Of a DNA stretch of 6,129 bases, positions 5,604 through 6,129 are shown piece after piece. The position numbers and the translations under genes are program-made. The notes under the pieces were generated by a model. It saw nothing but the letters and a program-made list of their open reading frames with translations. It searched no databases and was not told the DNA's origin. Every line of letters begins with the position of its first letter. Within the stretch, counting starts at the first letter, position 1. The DNA lies in NCBI GenBank assembly GCA_964345105.1, contig CAYFPZ010000039.1:1-6129 (forward strand), written 5' to 3'. Source of the stretch: DG-33 sp964345105. GTDB lineage: Archaea; Hadarchaeota; Hadarchaeia; Hadarchaeales; Hadarchaeaceae.

Positions 5604-6129
5604 GATATCAGACCTGCCAATTGAGCAGAAAGTTGAACGTCCGTGTAGTGTTTCATAGAGATGGCTTTAGACGGACAAGCGGCTACACAAACCCCGCAAC
5701 CCTTGCAAAGCACTTCGTTGAGTTTCACCAAGCGTTTTTCGCTATCATATTCAAAGGCATTAAACTCACAAAGGTGTTCACACACCCTACAACCACTACA
5801 TAGATTCTCATCAACAATTGCTACTATTGGCTCTATAGCGACTTTTCCCGCTGCTAGAGGTATAGAGGCTTTAGCGCCTGCGCCGCTTGCTTGTGCTACC
5901 GTGTCGGGAATATCTTTGGGCGATTGGGCGCAGCCGGCAAGGAAAATACCGTCGCTAAAGGTATCGACTGGCCTAAGCTTTGGGTGAGCCTCAAGGAAGA
6001 AGCCGTCCGAACCGCGGGTAATGTTCAAAGTTCTGGCAAGTTCTAAGGCCTCGGAGTTCGGGACTATCGCGCAAGCTAGCACTACCAGGTCCACTTCTTC
6101 GGGCTCGTGAGGCTTCGCTTCTACAACGA
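5600..6129 (-). CDS. hdrA: Second HdrA-like protein, C-terminal part only (N-terminus outside window)
   Basis: The frame is open from the right edge to TGA at 5600-5602 and encodes 175 residues. It begins in the HdrA region VVEAKPHEPEEVDLVVLA, continues through the FAD-contacting motif FLAGCAQSPKDIPDTVAQAS, and ends in two [4Fe-4S] motifs: CSGCRVCEHLC, followed by EFNAF without the usual proline, and CKGCGVCVAACP. This matches residues 933-1113 of the complete HdrA downstream, with short stretches identical and the ferredoxin tail clearly diverged. A GTG at 6094 is internal to the conserved domain and is not the start; the true start lies beyond the window. Being the first visible gene of the cluster, it should provide a second bifurcating flavin core or an electron-relay HdrA paired with the GltD-fused copy. 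Whether it also carries a GltD insert cannot be seen. The stop overlaps the next ATG by one base pattern, ATGA. Confidence 0.95.
   Translation of the reverse strand, partial: VVEAKPHEPEEVDLVVLACAIVPNSEALELARTLNITRGSDGFFLEAHPKLRPVDTFSDGIFLAGCAQSPKDIPDTVAQASGAGAKASIPLAAGKVAIEPIVAIVDENLCSGCRVCEHLCEFNAFEYDSEKRLVKLNEVLCKGCGVCVAACPSKAISMKHYTDVQLSAQLAGLIS
5612..5615 (-). promoter_or_regulatory. Weak Shine-Dalgarno site of hdrA
   Basis: AGGT lies 8 bases before the hdrA ATG at 5603 on the minus strand. It is weaker than the downstream sites, so hdrA initiation may depend mainly on coupling to the overlapping stop codon of the preceding gene (ATGA). Confidence 0.35.
5888..6009. repeat. Near-identical tract shared by the two HdrA genes, copy in partial hdrA
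   Basis: Partner of 2568-2689, in the same orientation. It encodes the end of the HdrA FAD-binding domain. Identity falls sharply just left of it, towards the ferredoxin tail, and just right of it at 6010-6089. Confidence 0.9.
6090..6121. repeat. Second exact tract shared by the two HdrA genes, copy in partial hdrA
   Basis: Partner of 2770-2801, in the same orientation. The similarity continues to base 6129 and so probably extends beyond the window. Confidence 0.85.

Noticed and set aside
2568..6009. The direct repeats as insertion-sequence or transposon ends
   Set aside because: They lie inside homologous coding regions in the same frame and have no transposase, inverted repeats or target duplications; paralogy explains them.
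5600..6094. A stand-alone 164-residue ferredoxin-like protein starting at GTG 6094
   Set aside because: The frame stays open to the window edge and upstream codons match HdrA residues (VVEAKPHEPEE), so the GTG is an internal valine.

Overview
This window is entirely coding on the minus strand. It holds five consecutive genes that overlap or nearly abut, all belonging to cytoplasmic, iron-sulfur-rich, flavin-based electron transfer of the heterodisulfide reductase (Hdr) type. In transcription order, right to left, they are: (1) the C-terminal 175 residues of one HdrA-like protein, cut by the right edge; (2) a complete 1113-residue HdrA carrying a GltD/NfnB-like pyridine-nucleotide oxidoreductase module inside it; (3) a 140-residue MvhD/FlxD-type iron-sulfur adaptor; (4) a 323-residue protein with an F420-hydrogenase-beta-like N-terminus and ferredoxin clusters at the C-terminus; (5) an AsrA/HydB-like 4Fe-4S protein of at least 292 residues, cut by the left edge. 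No RNA gene, mobile element, CRISPR array, promoter or terminator is visible, and no intergenic gap exceeds one base.

The order HdrA, MvhD/FlxD, FrhB-like, AsrA-like resembles the hdrA-flxDCBA layout of the Flx-Hdr (NADH dehydrogenase/heterodisulfide reductase) complexes of strict anaerobes. In that model a NAD(P)H-binding FlxA subunit, expected just beyond the left edge, passes electrons through FlxB, FlxC and FlxD to the flavin of HdrA. HdrA then splits them between ferredoxin and an HdrB disulfide-reducing site. HdrB and HdrC are not in the window. The unusual part is that HdrA here has its own predicted NAD(H) site in the inserted module, and that a second HdrA precedes it. The complex could therefore have two pyridine-nucleotide ports and two HdrA cores.

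The two HdrA copies share patches of near-identical DNA. In one 122-base patch all eight differences fall at third codon positions, while the segments on either side are diverged even at protein level. This suggests tandem duplication followed by gene conversion or patchy constraint.

The organism is a strict anaerobe. AGA/AGG supply 12 of 17 arginine codons in the 323-residue gene, and the Shine-Dalgarno sites are strong (GAGGAGG, GAGGAG, GGTGGA). I lean weakly towards an uncultured archaeon, but a bacterium (for example from Desulfobacterota or Chloroflexota) cannot be excluded from this sequence.
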